From Anaerotruncus colihominis (GTDB lineage Bacteria > Bacillota > Clostridia > Oscillospirales > Ruminococcaceae), in the NCBI RefSeq assembly GCF_010206195.1, contig NZ_VIQT01000017.1:22327-86326 (forward strand): a stretch of DNA of 64,000 nucleotides, read 5' to 3'. The position numbers were made by a program, and so were the translations under genes. Below, in pieces: positions 6,205 to 16,044 of the stretch (its first letter is position 1; every line of letters begins with the position of its first letter). The notes beneath the pieces are model-generated. The model saw nothing but the letters and a program-made list of their open reading frames with translations. It made no database searches and was not told the DNA's origin.

Positions 6205-8772
6205 TCAAATATCATGCATTTTCAGATAGACAAGATAAGCGGCTCCACCCGCGCACGCCAGGATAACCGCCGCCGCTAATACGCCAAACAATGGGAACGA
6301 ACGGCGCTGGTTGGAGACAGGCTGCGTGACCTCGGGAACCGTTGGTTTGGTCACGTCAAGCTGTCCGGTCTGTGCGGTCTCACGCTCAGGCTCGGAGGAT
6401 TCCGCCGGTTCGCTCCCGGCAGGCTCTGTGGCTGAGGAAGTCTCGCTTGAGCCGCTGGCCGTGGGCGGCAGGATTGTCTGTGTGACGGGCGGCGTATAAT
6501 CGCCGCCGGTCGAAGGATTGACCTTGATCTGCTCCTCATAGGGGTCTGAGGCATTATTGTCAAGATCAATATCATAATCCTGCTCTAAATCCAATTCCGT
6601 GTCTGAAACAATATATGTGCCGAGCGTACGGGTCCTGGTGGTCCATCCCGGAATTTCCCGCTCGCTGCGGCTGTAGGAGAAGCTGTTTGTGATATCGGTC
6701 AGATTGCCGCGCGAATCGACCTCATAGATATAGCAGTTATTGGGATTGGGGGTGTAATCATCATCCTTATCCCACGGGATACCGAGCGTCAGATATGCAC
6801 GGGAGGAGGAGGGAACTTCAGGATGGCCGACAAAGTCGTAGAACCAGAGGTTCGCATCCACTGGATCACCATATTCGCTGTAGATATCGACGTTGGCCTT
6901 TGTGGACAGACGCGCATAGAAGCTGTCGGCGTCGTCAGAGGCATAAAATTCAAGCGCCGCACGGTCGTTGCCCCATACATAGACGTTCCAGTCGTTGTCG
7001 TCGGGATCGAGGTAGACGTTATCGCCTGTATTGATATTATGATCAGAGCCGGAGGTCTTGGCGTTGGCAATCCACATGGTGATATCAAGCGTTGCAGAAT
7101 CGCCGGAATGCCAGTCGCCCTCGTCGCCGTCAGCGGTTTTCAGCGTGTTGCGCGCCTTAAAGGTGACGGACGCAGTCGCTTTCTTTTCATTGGTTGAGGT
7201 CGAATCCTTGAGCACGACCTTGAGATAACTGCCGCGTGTGGACGAGCCACCCAGGCGTTTTTCACTGACTTGTGTGATGGAACGGATCAGAGATTTGCCG
7301 TCTCCATCCTTGTCGACTGAAATCCGGAACAGGCTGTCGTTAGCCAACTGACTTGCGGTCGCTGTGCAACCATCGTCAAGAACTGTTGCCGGATCAAAGC
7401 TGTCGTCTCCAAGCTGGATGTAGAAAGTACGGTTCGGACGCACGCCGTCGAGCGTAATACGCCCGTCGCCCGCGATGGAATCGATATCGAAAGCGTCGCC
7501 GTCCTTATCCTCGAGCGTGTCGCCGTCATCGTCAAAAACGCCGGTCGGCATGGCGACGCTGCCCTTGTCGCCGTTCGGCGCATAGGCGCCAAACGAGGCC
7601 GCGACCGTCAAAGCTGTCGCATCGCTTTTGACGGCGGCGGTAAATGCCAGCGCGCGTCCGGGATTCGGCAGGGCGGGCATGGCTTCGCTGACGCCGGTCA
7701 CATCGAAAGCGGTGATCTGATAACCGCTTTTCGGAGTTAACTCAAATTGCAGCCGGTCGCCTGTCTGAACGGTGCCGGTTCCGGCGGCGACGATCTTGTT
7801 CTGCGTCAGGTTGCGCACAGTCAGCGTTCCCTGTTCAGCCGCAAGTGTAGGAAGCGTGACGGTAATGTCGCGCTTTGCAGCCGCCTGGAAGGTGGCTGCA
7901 ATACTTTTGACCGCTTCCTTGACGGTATAGGAAACAGTGATCATATCACCGGTATAGGCGGCAGCGCGGGCCGGGCTGTTGAGGTCATAGATGGTTTCGC
8001 CGTTGACGGCGAGCGTTACAAGCTCCTTGCCGTCATTGGGCACGATCCGGAATTCGAGCTGCGCTCCAACAGGCAGCGTCGTATCGGCCGTCAATGGCTG
8101 GCCATTGTAGTAAATCGTAAGCTTACCGTCGGCCGGCTGCGTGTCAGGGATTTCAACCGGCACGCTGTCAGCGGCCTTAAAAGCAGCCGCAAAAAGAATG
8201 TCGCCCTTGAGGGTGTACGGCGCGCCGCTGGCAATTGGCGTACCGCCGGCCGTCAGCGTATCGAGCACATAGCCGTCGTTGGGCGTTGCCGTGACGGACA
8301 GCTCCGTACCCCAATCGAGCTTCGCGCCGCTTGCGACGGGCTGGCCGCCGTTCGTGACGGACAGCGTGCCGTTAACGGGCGCGTTGTATGTGACGGAGTG
8401 CTGGAGCGGCTCAAAAACAAGCGAGATGGTTTTATCCATGTCAGAAGGCTGGAAGGTGATCATGTACGGCAGCGGCTGCTGCACCAACTCCCCCTTGGCG
8501 GAAAGGCTTACAAACTGGTGGCCTTCGTCGGCGATGGCATTGAGGCGGAGCGGGGTGTTTGCTGGGACAACTGCCCGACCGTCAACGACAGGATATGGAA
8601 CGTCGCCAGTGCGATCGTCGGTCAGAGCGATTTCGCCGCTGCCTGTGATTGAAACAGCAATAACGACGCCGCTGTCAGCGGCTGGGCTGGCCTCGCCTTC
8701 CGCGAGCACCACCGCTGAGATACAGCCTGCCAGCAGAACGCAGGCAAGCAACAATGAAAGGACACGCTTCAT
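6205..8772 (-). CDS. Large membrane-anchored surface protein with InlB-type repeats
   Basis: 855 residues. It has a signal peptide (MKRVLSLLLACVLLAGCISA), then about four repeats of roughly 80-90 residues (to about residue 400) with the bacterial InlB-type signature, for example LSVTATPNDGYVLDTLTAGG and LQFELTPKSGYQITAFDVTG. A second, Asp-rich beta domain (about 410-740) follows, containing DDDGDTLEDKDGDAFDID, then a Pro/Thr/Ser/Glu-rich stalk (about 755-825) and a C-terminal membrane helix FPLFGVLAAAVILACAGGAA with a short cytoplasmic tail. There is no LPxTG sortase signal. A cell-surface binding or matrix role is likely, but no precise function can be assigned. The gene has its own terminator and a GGAGGA ribosome site. 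Confidence 0.85.
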   Translation of the reverse strand: MKRVLSLLLACVLLAGCISAVVLAEGEASPAADSGVVIAVSITGSGEIALTDDRTGDVPYPVVDGRAVVPANTPLRLNAIADEGHQFVSLSAKGELVQQPLPYMITFQPSDMDKTISLVFEPLQHSVTYNAPVNGTLSVTNGGQPVASGAKLDWGTELSVTATPNDGYVLDTLTAGGTPIASGAPYTLKGDILFAAAFKAADSVPVEIPDTQPADGKLTIYYNGQPLTADTTLPVGAQLEFRIVPNDGKELVTLAVNGETIYDLNSPARAAAYTGDMITVSYTVKEAVKSIAATFQAAAKRDITVTLPTLAAEQGTLTVRNLTQNKIVAAGTGTVQTGDRLQFELTPKSGYQITAFDVTGVSEAMPALPNPGRALAFTAAVKSDATALTVAASFGAYAPNGDKGSVAMPTGVFDDDGDTLEDKDGDAFDIDSIAGDGRITLDGVRPNRTFYIQLGDDSFDPATVLDDGCTATASQLANDSLFRISVDKDGDGKSLIRSITQVSEKRLGGSSTRGSYLKVVLKDSTSTNEKKATASVTFKARNTLKTADGDEGDWHSGDSATLDITMWIANAKTSGSDHNINTGDNVYLDPDDNDWNVYVWGNDRAALEFYASDDADSFYARLSTKANVDIYSEYGDPVDANLWFYDFVGHPEVPSSSRAYLTLGIPWDKDDDYTPNPNNCYIYEVDSRGNLTDITNSFSYSRSEREIPGWTTRTRTLGTYIVSDTELDLEQDYDIDLDNNASDPYEEQIKVNPSTGGDYTPPVTQTILPPTASGSSETSSATEPAGSEPAESSEPERETAQTGQLDVTKPTVPEVTQPVSNQRRSFPLFGVLAAAVILACAGGAAYLVYLKMHDI

Positions 8773-8889
8773 GGTGGGTCCTCCTTTTCTTTTGGTCGGC
8801 CAAAGGGCAGACGCATCCTTATTATATTCATAATTATTTTACCTGAGAAACATGTACGAATCATGTCGTAGATATGTCTAAAATGTGAA

Positions 8890-8915
8890 CAGGGCGTCGG
8901 AGTCCCGACGCCCTG
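8890..8915 (-). terminator. Hairpin terminator after the HPr-like gene
   Basis: Perfect 11-bp arms CAGGGCGTCGG and CCGACGCCCTG separated by four bases, 13 bases after the stop of the minus-strand gene ending at 8928. The T-run on the minus side is weak (GTTCACATTTT). Confidence 0.65.
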
Positions 8916-8927
8916 TTGTTTGTTTGC

Positions 8928-9161
8928 TTATTCCGGGTCGTTAACGATCCATTGATTGATGTGTTTAATAAAGGTGGAATCCTCAGTGACGACCTTGACC
9001 GGCTTTGTATAATCGAGCGCCATCAGGCCCAGAATCGATTTGGCGTCCGCGATTTTACCATCTGCTGTGTGCACGCCGATATCTTCAGACGACTGCATAG
9101 CCTGATACATAAACTGGCGAAGATCCTCGGCCGAATGGAGCATGACATTTTTGATAATCAT
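8928..9161 (-). CDS. HPr-fold protein lacking the active-site histidine
   Basis: 77 residues. The second half matches HPr: DAKSILGLMALDYTKPVKV aligns with the regulatory-serine helix of HPr (LKSIMGVMSL), followed by the terminal strand and helix. The segment that should hold the phosphorylatable histidine (G-I-H-A-R-P) reads LHSAEDLRQFM, so the phosphotransfer site is absent. The serine equivalent to Ser46 is kept. Known relatives without the histidine (Crh in Bacillus) act in catabolite regulation rather than sugar transport; that role is only an analogy here. It is a single-gene unit with its own promoter (9215-9243) and hairpin terminator. Confidence 0.8.
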   Translation of the reverse strand: MIIKNVMLHSAEDLRQFMYQAMQSSEDIGVHTADGKIADAKSILGLMALDYTKPVKVVTEDSTFIKHINQWIVNDPE

Positions 9162-9214
9162 AATGATGACCTCCTTATTGAAGTGTCTGTATAGCTTCCT
9201 CTTTTTACACCCTT

Positions 9215-9243
9215 ATTAAACTACATTTTCCGGCAAATGTCAA
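9215..9243 (-). promoter_or_regulatory. Promoter of the HPr-like gene
   Basis: On the minus strand: -35 TTGACA (9243-9238), 17-bp spacer, -10 TTTAAT (9220-9215). It lies about 55 bases upstream of the ATG at 9161. Confidence 0.8.
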
Positions 9244-9340
9244 TATGTATAATAAAATTTTTGTTAATTGTGCATATTGAGTAACATTAGCAATCGATAT
9301 AATTGAGTGATAAAAAACTGTAAACATTTCGTGAATTTGC

Positions 9341-9368
9341 TTGACATCTCTGGAAAATGTGGTACATT
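9341..9368 (+). promoter_or_regulatory. Promoter of the hrcA heat-shock operon
   Basis: -35 TTGACA (9341-9346), 16-bp spacer, -10 TACATT (9363-9368). Predicted start of transcription is near 9375, at the first base of the CIRCE operator. Confidence 0.85.
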
Positions 9369-9375
9369 AGAATTG

Positions 9376-9402
9376 TTAGCAATCAAAAAGGATGAGTGCT
9401 AA
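9376..9402 (+). promoter_or_regulatory. CIRCE operator (HrcA binding site)
   Basis: TTAGCAATC, nine bases, GAGTGCTAA. This differs from the consensus TTAGCACTC-N9-GAGTGCTAA at one position. It sits just downstream of the -10 box, so bound HrcA would block the operon promoter; it also covers an upstream in-frame ATG of hrcA. Confidence 0.93.
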
Positions 9403-9421
9403 AACAAGCGGGGTGAGATCG

Positions 9422-10450
9422 TTGAAGCTCGATATCAGGAAATTAAAGATCCTGACGGCTATCGTTGAAATATATATCGAGACTGGCGAGCCGGTCAGCT
9501 CGAAGATGCTGACTGAAAAGCTTGGATTGCAGGTTTCGTCGGCCACGATCCGCAACGATATGGCGGCCCTTTTTGAGATGGGCCTGCTCGAACAGCCGCA
9601 CACATCCGCGGGCCGGGTGCCTTCGCACCTGGGATACCGCATTTATGTCGATCAGCTCATGCGCTGCCAGCCGCTTTCCAATGAGGAACGCCGCGAGATC
9701 GACGCGCTGTTTAATGTGCGCGACCCCGATCCTGATAAACTGCTCGAGGACGCGGCCGAGGCGCTGGCCGATTATACAAATTGTGCGACCGTCTCTACAA
9801 CGATCACGCCGCGCACGGTCCAGGTCAAGCGGATTGAAATCGTGCCGGCGGGGGCGCGTACCGTCGTCGTGCTGGTCATCGCGACAAACGGCGTGATCAA
9901 AAATAAGGTCTGCCGTGTGGATTTCAGGCTGACAAACGAGCTGGTCGGGTTTTTAAACCAGTTTGCGAACGGACGCCTTGTCGGCAAGCCGGTGAGCGAG
10001 ATTTCGCAGTATTATGTCAACTCGATCGCCGTCACGCTCGGCGAATATTCTGCGCCGTTTGTCCCGGTGCTCGCCACGATTTACGAGCTCTGCCGCGAGA
10101 TCAGCGAAGGGCAGTTTTATACGTCGGGCGGTGCGAACCTGCTTGGCTACAAGGAGTTTGGCGACATCGCACGCGAGCTGCTTTTGACGATGAACAGCCG
10201 CAGCGATCTGCTCGGGGTGCTCGCCTCGCGCGACGACGCGGTATTCATCAGCATCGGCAAGGAGAATTCGAAAAGCGAACTGGCCGACACCTCTGTCGTG
10301 GTGACGCACTACAAGATCGGGGAACAGAACTCGGGGGCGATCGGTGTGATCGGACCGGTTCGCATGGATTACGCCAAGATTATTCCGCATCTCGAATATT
10401 TTTCACAGACGCTCGGGAAGCTTTTGGCGGAAACCTTTGAACAGGAATAG
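9422..10450 (+). CDS. hrcA: Heat-inducible transcription repressor HrcA
   Basis: 342 residues from the TTG at 9422. The N-terminal winged helix includes ILTAIVEIYIETGEPVSSK and VSSATIRNDMAALFEMGLLEQPHTSAGRVPS, both classic HrcA motifs; the C-terminal part is the GAF-like dimerisation domain. HrcA binds CIRCE and represses chaperone genes, with GroE usually helping it fold. An ATG at 9392 is in frame but lies within the CIRCE site and has no ribosome site; GGGGTGAG just before the TTG and family length favour 9422. It is first in hrcA-grpE-dnaK-dnaJ. Confidence 0.95.
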   Translation: MKLDIRKLKILTAIVEIYIETGEPVSSKMLTEKLGLQVSSATIRNDMAALFEMGLLEQPHTSAGRVPSHLGYRIYVDQLMRCQPLSNEERREIDALFNVRDPDPDKLLEDAAEALADYTNCATVSTTITPRTVQVKRIEIVPAGARTVVVLVIATNGVIKNKVCRVDFRLTNELVGFLNQFANGRLVGKPVSEISQYYVNSIAVTLGEYSAPFVPVLATIYELCREISEGQFYTSGGANLLGYKEFGDIARELLLTMNSRSDLLGVLASRDDAVFISIGKENSKSELADTSVVVTHYKIGEQNSGAIGVIGPVRMDYAKIIPHLEYFSQTLGKLLAETFEQE

Positions 10451-10487
10451 ATATTACAATAACACAAACAGATAGGTAGTGATCAGA

Positions 10488-11027
10488 ATGCCGGATACCA
10501 CCACGAACGACCAGAACGATCAGATGGAACAGGAGCCGCAGGCGCAGGACGCGCCCGAAAGCGATCCTGTGCAGGAACAGGCCGCGCAGGATGGCGAGGC
10601 GCAGCTCCAGGCTCAGGTGGCCGATCTGAACGACCGTCTGCTGCGCACCATGGCGGAGTACGATAACTTCCGCAAGCGCAGCCAGCGTGAAAAGGAATCC
10701 ATTTACCCGCAGGCGACTGCCGCGGCTGTCGCGCAGTTCATACCGGTCGCCGATACGATTGAGCGGGCGCTAGCGGCGCCGTGCACCGACGATGAGTATA
10801 AAAAGGGCGTCGAGATGATTTTGCAGAATTTCAACGACATCCTTGCAAAGATGGGCGTCGAGGCGTTCGGCGCGCCGGGCGATGCATTCGATCCGGAGGT
10901 GCACAACGCTGTGATGCATGTTGAGGACGAGGAGGCTGGGGCCGGCTCGATCGTCGAGGTGTTCCAGAAGGGATACCGTTTGGGCGAGCGGATCATCCGG
11001 CACGCAATGGTGAAGGTAGCCAATTAA
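10488..11027 (+). CDS. grpE: Nucleotide exchange factor GrpE
   Basis: 179 residues from the ATG at 10488 (AGGTAG ribosome site eight bases upstream; a GTG at 10479 overlaps that site and is less likely). An acidic, Gln/Glu-rich disordered N-terminus (about 1-45) is followed by the long dimerising coiled coil ([20 protein letters not shown]) and the C-terminal beta domain with [13 protein letters not shown] and [20 protein letters not shown]. GrpE drives ADP release from DnaK. It lies 37 bases after hrcA. Confidence 0.96.
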   Translation: MPDTTTNDQNDQMEQEPQAQDAPESDPVQEQAAQDGEAQLQAQVADLNDRLLRTMAEYDNFRKRSQREKESIYPQATAAAVAQFIPVADTIERALAAPCTDDEYKKGVEMILQNFNDILAKMGVEAFGAPGDAFDPEVHNAVMHVEDEEAGAGSIVEVFQKGYRLGERIIRHAMVKVAN

Positions 11028-11100
11028 TCAGGGCGGGCTGTGTTGCCGCGGATATAAATTTTGTTACATTTTATTTTTCAATATTTGGAGGGCTTCTTTT

Positions 11101-12942
11101 ATGGGAAAAATTATTGGTATTGACCTTGGTACAACAAATAGCTGCGTGGCAGTTATGGAGGCGGGCGAGCCTGTTGTAATCGCGAACGCGGAAGGCTCCC
11201 GCACGACGCCGTCGGTCGTCGCGTTTTCCAAGACGGGCGAGCGCATGGTCGGCCAGGTGGCCAAACGTCAGGCAATCACGAACCCGGACCGCACGATCGC
11301 TTCGATCAAGCGCCACATGGGCTCCAATTATAAGGTAGCGATCGATGACAAGAGCTATACGCCGCAGGAAATCTCAGCGATGATTCTGCAAAAGCTGCGC
11401 AGCGACGCGGAGGCGTATCTCGGTGAGAAGGTTACGGAGGCCGTCATCACCGTGCCGGCGTACTTCTCCGACGCGCAGCGCCAGGCGACAAAGGACGCCG
11501 GGCGCATCGCGGGGCTTGATGTCAAGCGCATTATCAACGAACCGACGGCGGCCGCGCTGGCCTACGGCATCGACAAGGAGAACGACCAGAAGGTTATGGT
11601 CTACGACCTGGGCGGCGGTACGTTCGACGTTTCAATCATTGAGATGGGCGACGGCGTACAGGACGTCCTTGCAACAAACGGCGACACGCGTCTGGGCGGC
11701 GACGACTTCGATGAGCGCATCATCAATTATCTCGCGGACACCTTCAAAAGCGAAAGCGGCATTGACCTGCGCGGCGACAAGATGGCTATGCAGCGTTTGA
11801 AAGAGGCTGCCGAAAAGGCGAAAATCGAGCTTTCCGGCGTGACGACGGCCAACATTAATCTGCCGTTCATCACCGCTGACGCGACTGGTCCAAAGCATCT
11901 GGATGTGACGCTGACACGCGCAAAATTCAACGAGATGACAGCCGACCTCGTCGAGCGCACGATGGAACCTGTGCGCAAGGCGATGGCTGATTCGGGGCTG
12001 AAGGTTTCCGAGATCGACAAGGTGCTGCTGGTCGGCGGCTCCACGCGTATCCCGGCCGTTCAGGAGGCTGTCAAGGCGTTCTGCGGCAAGGATCCGTTCA
12101 AGGGCATCAACCCGGACGAGTGTGTGGCGGTCGGCGCGGCTATTCAGGGCGGCGTGCTCGGCGGCGATGTCAAGGGCCTGCTTCTGCTCGACGTTACCCC
12201 GCTTTCTCTTGGCCTTGAAACGCTCGGCGGCGTCTGCACGAAGATCATCGAGCGCAATACGACGATTCCAACGAAAAAGAGCCAGATCTTCTCAACGGCC
12301 GCCGACGGGCAGACCTCGGTTGAGATCCATGTGCTCCAGGGCGAGCGTGAGATGGCGCGCGACAACAAGACGCTTGGAATGTTCCGCCTTGACGGTATTC
12401 CGGCGGCTCCGCGCGGCGTTCCGCAGATCGAAGTCACCTTTGATATCGACGCCAACGGCATTGTCCATGTGACGGCCAAGGACCTCGGCACCGGCAAGGA
12501 GCAGAACGTCACGATCACCGCTTCGACAAATATGTCCAAGGAGGATATCGACCGCGCCGTCAAGGATGCGGAGGCGTTCGCTGAGGAGGACAAAAAGCGC
12601 CGCGAGGAGATCGATGTGCGCAACGGCGCCGACCAGATGGTCTATCAGTGCGAAAAAACGCTGACAGATCTGGGAGACAAGGTCTCTTCTGATGAGAAAG
12701 CGGCCGTCCAGACCAAGATTGACGCGCTCAAGGAGGCTCTCAAGGGGACGGACACCGCGGCCATCAAGGAAAAACAGGAGGCGCTTCAGAAGGACTTTTA
12801 CGATATGTCCGCCAAGATGTACCAGCAGGCGCAGCAATCCGCGCCGGACGGCCAGGCCGCCCCGCAGGACAACGGCGGCGCCGGCGGCGACGGGTATGTC
12901 GACGCTGATTTCCGCGAGGTTGACGAGGACGATAAAAAGTAA
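11101..12942 (+). CDS. dnaK: Chaperone protein DnaK (Hsp70)
   Basis: 613 residues. It starts [20 protein letters not shown] (phosphate 1 motif), with [29 protein letters not shown] (phosphate 2) and [14 protein letters not shown] (adenosine motif) in the ATPase domain, and [18 protein letters not shown] at the linker to the substrate-binding domain. The tail ends in the acidic [11 protein letters not shown] common to Gram-positive DnaK. It binds exposed hydrophobic segments of client proteins, with DnaJ and GrpE encoded next to it. GGAGGGC precedes the ATG at 11101. Confidence 0.98.
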   Translation: MGKIIGIDLGTTNSCVAVMEAGEPVVIANAEGSRTTPSVVAFSKTGERMVGQVAKRQAITNPDRTIASIKRHMGSNYKVAIDDKSYTPQEISAMILQKLRSDAEAYLGEKVTEAVITVPAYFSDAQRQATKDAGRIAGLDVKRIINEPTAAALAYGIDKENDQKVMVYDLGGGTFDVSIIEMGDGVQDVLATNGDTRLGGDDFDERIINYLADTFKSESGIDLRGDKMAMQRLKEAAEKAKIELSGVTTANINLPFITADATGPKHLDVTLTRAKFNEMTADLVERTMEPVRKAMADSGLKVSEIDKVLLVGGSTRIPAVQEAVKAFCGKDPFKGINPDECVAVGAAIQGGVLGGDVKGLLLLDVTPLSLGLETLGGVCTKIIERNTTIPTKKSQIFSTAADGQTSVEIHVLQGEREMARDNKTLGMFRLDGIPAAPRGVPQIEVTFDIDANGIVHVTAKDLGTGKEQNVTITASTNMSKEDIDRAVKDAEAFAEEDKKRREEIDVRNGADQMVYQCEKTLTDLGDKVSSDEKAAVQTKIDALKEALKGTDTAAIKEKQEALQKDFYDMSAKMYQQAQQSAPDGQAAPQDNGGAGGDGYVDADFREVDEDDKK

Positions 12943-12961
12943 TAAAATAGGCAAGGTATGC

Positions 12962-12985
12962 AGGCGGGCGCGTACACGCCCGCCT
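12962..12985 (+). terminator. Hairpin between dnaK and dnaJ
   Basis: Perfect arms AGGCGGGCG (12962-12970) and CGCCCGCCT (12977-12985) followed only by TTGCTT. The weak T-run suggests partial termination or mRNA processing that lowers dnaJ expression relative to dnaK. Confidence 0.5.
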
Positions 12986-13060
12986 TTGCTTAGAGCCGCT
13001 TGAAAATGAATCCGACAGTTTGTTTACAGGCGGCTTGCAGTGTCAACAGAGGTGAGGAAA

Positions 13061-14221
13061 TTGGCTGATAAGCGGGATTACTATGAAGTGCTTGGCGTCG
13101 CGAAGGATGCATCCGCGGACGATTTGAAAAAAGCATACCGCAAGCTGGCGAAAAAGTACCACCCCGATATGAATCCCGGAGACAAGACGGCCGAGGCGAA
13201 ATTCAAGGAGGTCAATGAGGCGTATGAGGTCCTCAGCGACTCCACGAAGCGGCAGCGGTACGATCAGTTCGGCCATGCGGGCGTAGACCCGTCCTATGGC
13301 GCGGGCGCAGGCGGCGCGGGAGGTTTTGGCGGCGGTTTCGGCGGCTTTGACGTGGGGGATATTTTTGAAAGCTTTTTTGGCGGTGGTTTCGGCGGGTTTG
13401 GAGGCAGCACGCGCACGCGCAATCCCAACGCGCCGATCCGCGGCAACGATGTCAATGTAACAATCGGGTTGTCCTTCATGGAGGCGGCCAAGGGCTGTAA
13501 ACGTCAGATACAGGTGCAGCGCCTGGAAAAGTGCGAGACATGCAGCGGCAGCGGTTCTAAAAGCGGCACCACGCCCGAAACATGTCCCGACTGCGGAGGC
13601 ACAGGCCAGGTCAAGGTTCAGCAGCGCACGCCGATCGGCGTGATCCAGACTTCGCGCACCTGTCCGAAATGTTCGGGTAAGGGCAAGATCATCAAGGAGC
13701 CGTGTCCCGACTGCCGTGGAATGGGCCGTGTGCGCAAAACACGCACGCTTGAGGTTTCCGTCCCGGCCGGCATCGACGACGGACAGACCTTTGTGCTGCG
13801 CGGACAGGGCGATCAGGGCGTCAACGGCGGACCGGCCGGCGATGTGAATATCATGGTTACGCTGCGTCCCGACACGCTGTTCGAGCGCGACGGCTTTGAC
13901 GTGTGGTGCGATATCCCGATTACATTCTCGCAGGCTGTGCTCGGCGACGAGATCGTCGTGCCCACGATTGACGGCAAGGTGAAGTATACGGTACCCGAGG
14001 GCACGCAGTCCGGGACGGTGTTCCGCCTGCGCAACAAGGGCATCCCGTACGTCAACGGCCGCGGCCGTGGCGACCAGTATGTAAAGGTCAATATCGAGGT
14101 CCCGCGCAATCTGAATGCAAAGCAGAAGGATGCGCTTAAAAAGTTCGAGGAGCTTTCCAGCGAAAAAAATTATGAGAAGCGAAAAAGCTTTTTTGAAAAG
14201 CTGCGGGACGCTATGAAATAA
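13061..14221 (+). CDS. dnaJ: Chaperone protein DnaJ (Hsp40)
   Basis: 386 residues from the TTG at 13061, just after a GGTGAGG ribosome site; the protein then starts with the usual [13 protein letters not shown]-domain with KYHPDMNP (HPD motif, about residues 33-40), a Gly/Phe-rich linker (about 75-130), a zinc domain with four CxxCxGxG motifs ([32 protein letters not shown]) and two C-terminal beta domains. It delivers substrate to DnaK and stimulates its ATPase. Confidence 0.97.
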   Translation: MADKRDYYEVLGVAKDASADDLKKAYRKLAKKYHPDMNPGDKTAEAKFKEVNEAYEVLSDSTKRQRYDQFGHAGVDPSYGAGAGGAGGFGGGFGGFDVGDIFESFFGGGFGGFGGSTRTRNPNAPIRGNDVNVTIGLSFMEAAKGCKRQIQVQRLEKCETCSGSGSKSGTTPETCPDCGGTGQVKVQQRTPIGVIQTSRTCPKCSGKGKIIKEPCPDCRGMGRVRKTRTLEVSVPAGIDDGQTFVLRGQGDQGVNGGPAGDVNIMVTLRPDTLFERDGFDVWCDIPITFSQAVLGDEIVVPTIDGKVKYTVPEGTQSGTVFRLRNKGIPYVNGRGRGDQYVKVNIEVPRNLNAKQKDALKKFEELSSEKNYEKRKSFFEKLRDAMK

Positions 14222-14252
14222 AAATGGAATATTCTTCAATTTAAATTGTTTA

Positions 14253-14283
14253 CAAAACCGCTCTTTGAAACAGGGCGGTTTTG
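14253..14283 (+). terminator. Terminator after dnaJ
   Basis: Arms CAAAACCGC and GCGGTTTTG around a 13-base loop, followed by TTGTATA. It lies 32 bases after the dnaJ stop and 59 bases before prmA, so prmA-rsmE probably has its own promoter or reads through. Confidence 0.75.
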
Positions 14284-14341
14284 TTGTATACTATAAAGTA
14301 CAGCGTGTTCGGCTGTGGACAGAGAGCAGGGAGGACGGTTT

Positions 14342-15262
14342 ATGCAGTACAGTGAAATCAGGATTCGGGTGCGCACGCAGGATGTGGATACAGCCGGCGC
14401 GATTGCCGGGCTGGTTGTGCCATATGGCTTTTATATTGAGGACTACAGCGATATCGAGGAGCTGGCCCCGCAGATTGCGCATGTTGATCTGATCGAACAG
14501 GAACTGCTGGAACGCGACCGCACGCACGCGGTCCTCCATTTGTATATATCCCCTGATGAAAATCCGGCGGAGGCTGTTTCGTTTCTGCGCGAACGTTTCG
14601 ATGCGGCCGGGATCGCATACACGGCCCAAACAGATCTTGTCGACGAGGAGGACTGGGCCACCGCCTGGAAAAAATACTACTTCCCGACGAAAATCGGCGA
14701 GCGGCTTGTGATCTGCCCGTCGTGGGAAAGCTACGCCCCCGCGCCGGGAGAAACTGTTCTGACCATGGATCCCGGCATGGCTTTCGGAACCGGCACGCAT
14801 GAGACGACGCGTTTGTGCATACAGCTTCTTGAGGAGGCTGTTACGCCCGGCGCAGATCTGCTCGATGTCGGGACTGGAAGCGGTATCCTGGCGATTGCCG
14901 CGCTGCTGTTCGGCGCGCGGTCGGCTGTCGGGGTAGATATCGACGAGGTGGCGGTGCGTGTTGCGCGTGAAAATGCTGACGCCAACGGCGTCGGGGACAG
15001 AGCGCGTTTTTTTGCGGGCGATCTGGCCGCGAAGGTCGAGGGGGTATTTCCGGTTGTGACGGCCAATATTGTCGCCGATGTGATTATCCGCCTGATCCCT
15101 GACCTTGGGCGTTTTCTGGCAGCGGGGGGCGCGTTTATCGCCTCCGGGATCATCGATGCGCGCGAACAGGATGTAACGTCAGCATTGGAAGCGGCCGGAT
15201 ATCGCATTGAAAAGCGGTGCGAATCCGGCGGATGGGTCGCGCTTTTGGCGCGCCGGGCTTGA
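14342..15262 (+). CDS. prmA: Ribosomal protein L11 methyltransferase
   Basis: 306 residues from the ATG at 14342, with GGGAGGACGG upstream. Motifs: EEDWATAWKKYY and MAFGTGTHETTRLCIQLLEE (about residues 145-165), then the SAM-binding loop LLDVGTGSGILAIAALLFGA and VVTANIVADVIIRL. PrmA trimethylates ribosomal protein L11 with S-adenosylmethionine. The order dnaJ-prmA-rsmE is common in Firmicutes and supports the call. Confidence 0.95.
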   Translation: MQYSEIRIRVRTQDVDTAGAIAGLVVPYGFYIEDYSDIEELAPQIAHVDLIEQELLERDRTHAVLHLYISPDENPAEAVSFLRERFDAAGIAYTAQTDLVDEEDWATAWKKYYFPTKIGERLVICPSWESYAPAPGETVLTMDPGMAFGTGTHETTRLCIQLLEEAVTPGADLLDVGTGSGILAIAALLFGARSAVGVDIDEVAVRVARENADANGVGDRARFFAGDLAAKVEGVFPVVTANIVADVIIRLIPDLGRFLAAGGAFIASGIIDAREQDVTSALEAAGYRIEKRCESGGWVALLARRA

Positions 15263-15273
15263 GGGGGATGCGT

Positions 15274-15999
15274 ATGCCGCGCTTTTTTTGCGGGCAGGTC
15301 TGCGGTGATACAGCGGTCGTAACCGGTGAGGACGCGCGCCATATGGCGCTTTCGCTTCGCATGAAAACCGGTGAGGCGGTGACAGTGTGCGACGGAGCAG
15401 GGCGTGACTATCAGTGCCGGATCGAAACGATTTCCCCGGAGCAGGTGTTTTTGCGTGTTGAGGAGTCTGCGCCGTCAGCCGGGGAACCGTGTGTGGAGAT
15501 CACCTTGTATCAGGCGATGCCAAAAGGCGATAAATTTGAATCGATCGTGCAAAAGGCCGTCGAGCTTGGCGCTGCGCGCATTGTGCCGGTGCTGACGCAC
15601 CGGTGCGTGTCGCGCCCGGACGAAAAGGCGATGCGCAAAAAGCTTGAACGCTACAACCGTATCGCGTTGGAGGCCGCCAAGCAGTGCGGCCGCGGCCGCA
15701 TTCCGCAGGTGGAGCCGATGCTCCATTTTTCTCAGGCGGTCGAACGTATGAAATGCGAACCTTTGGCAATCCTTTTTTATGAGAACGCAGACCGGCCGCT
15801 GCACCAGGCGCTTAGGCCGGGCATCGGCGGCCGGATTTCGTTGATGGTAGGCAGCGAAGGCGGCTTTGAGCCATCGGAGGCGGCGTTCGCCGTTGAAAAC
15901 GGGCTGGCGGCTCTGTCGCTCGGCAGCCGCATCCTGCGCTGTGAAACAGCACCGGTTGCGGCGCTTGCAGCGGTTCTGTATGCTGCGGGGGAGTTTTGA
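15274..15999 (+). CDS. rsmE: 16S rRNA (uracil1498-N3)-methyltransferase
   Basis: 241 residues from the ATG at 15274 (GAGGGGG six bases upstream; an ATG at 15268 is too close to that site). PUA-like N-terminal domain, then a SPOUT domain with the knotted SAM site: LMVGSEGGFEPSEAAF and LSLGSRILRCETAPVAALA. It methylates U1498 of 16S rRNA in the assembled 30S subunit. It starts 11 bases after prmA, so the two are co-transcribed. Confidence 0.95.
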   Translation: MPRFFCGQVCGDTAVVTGEDARHMALSLRMKTGEAVTVCDGAGRDYQCRIETISPEQVFLRVEESAPSAGEPCVEITLYQAMPKGDKFESIVQKAVELGAARIVPVLTHRCVSRPDEKAMRKKLERYNRIALEAAKQCGRGRIPQVEPMLHFSQAVERMKCEPLAILFYENADRPLHQALRPGIGGRISLMVGSEGGFEPSEAAFAVENGLAALSLGSRILRCETAPVAALAAVLYAAGEF

Positions 16000-16044
16000 T
16001 CATATACGTCCCAATCAAATATTTTGGAAGGATGTTGGCATCGT

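Noticed and set aside
13043..14239. 398-codon minus-strand frame opposite dnaJ
   Set aside because: Antisense of a textbook dnaJ with J-domain and four zinc motifs; no support of its own.
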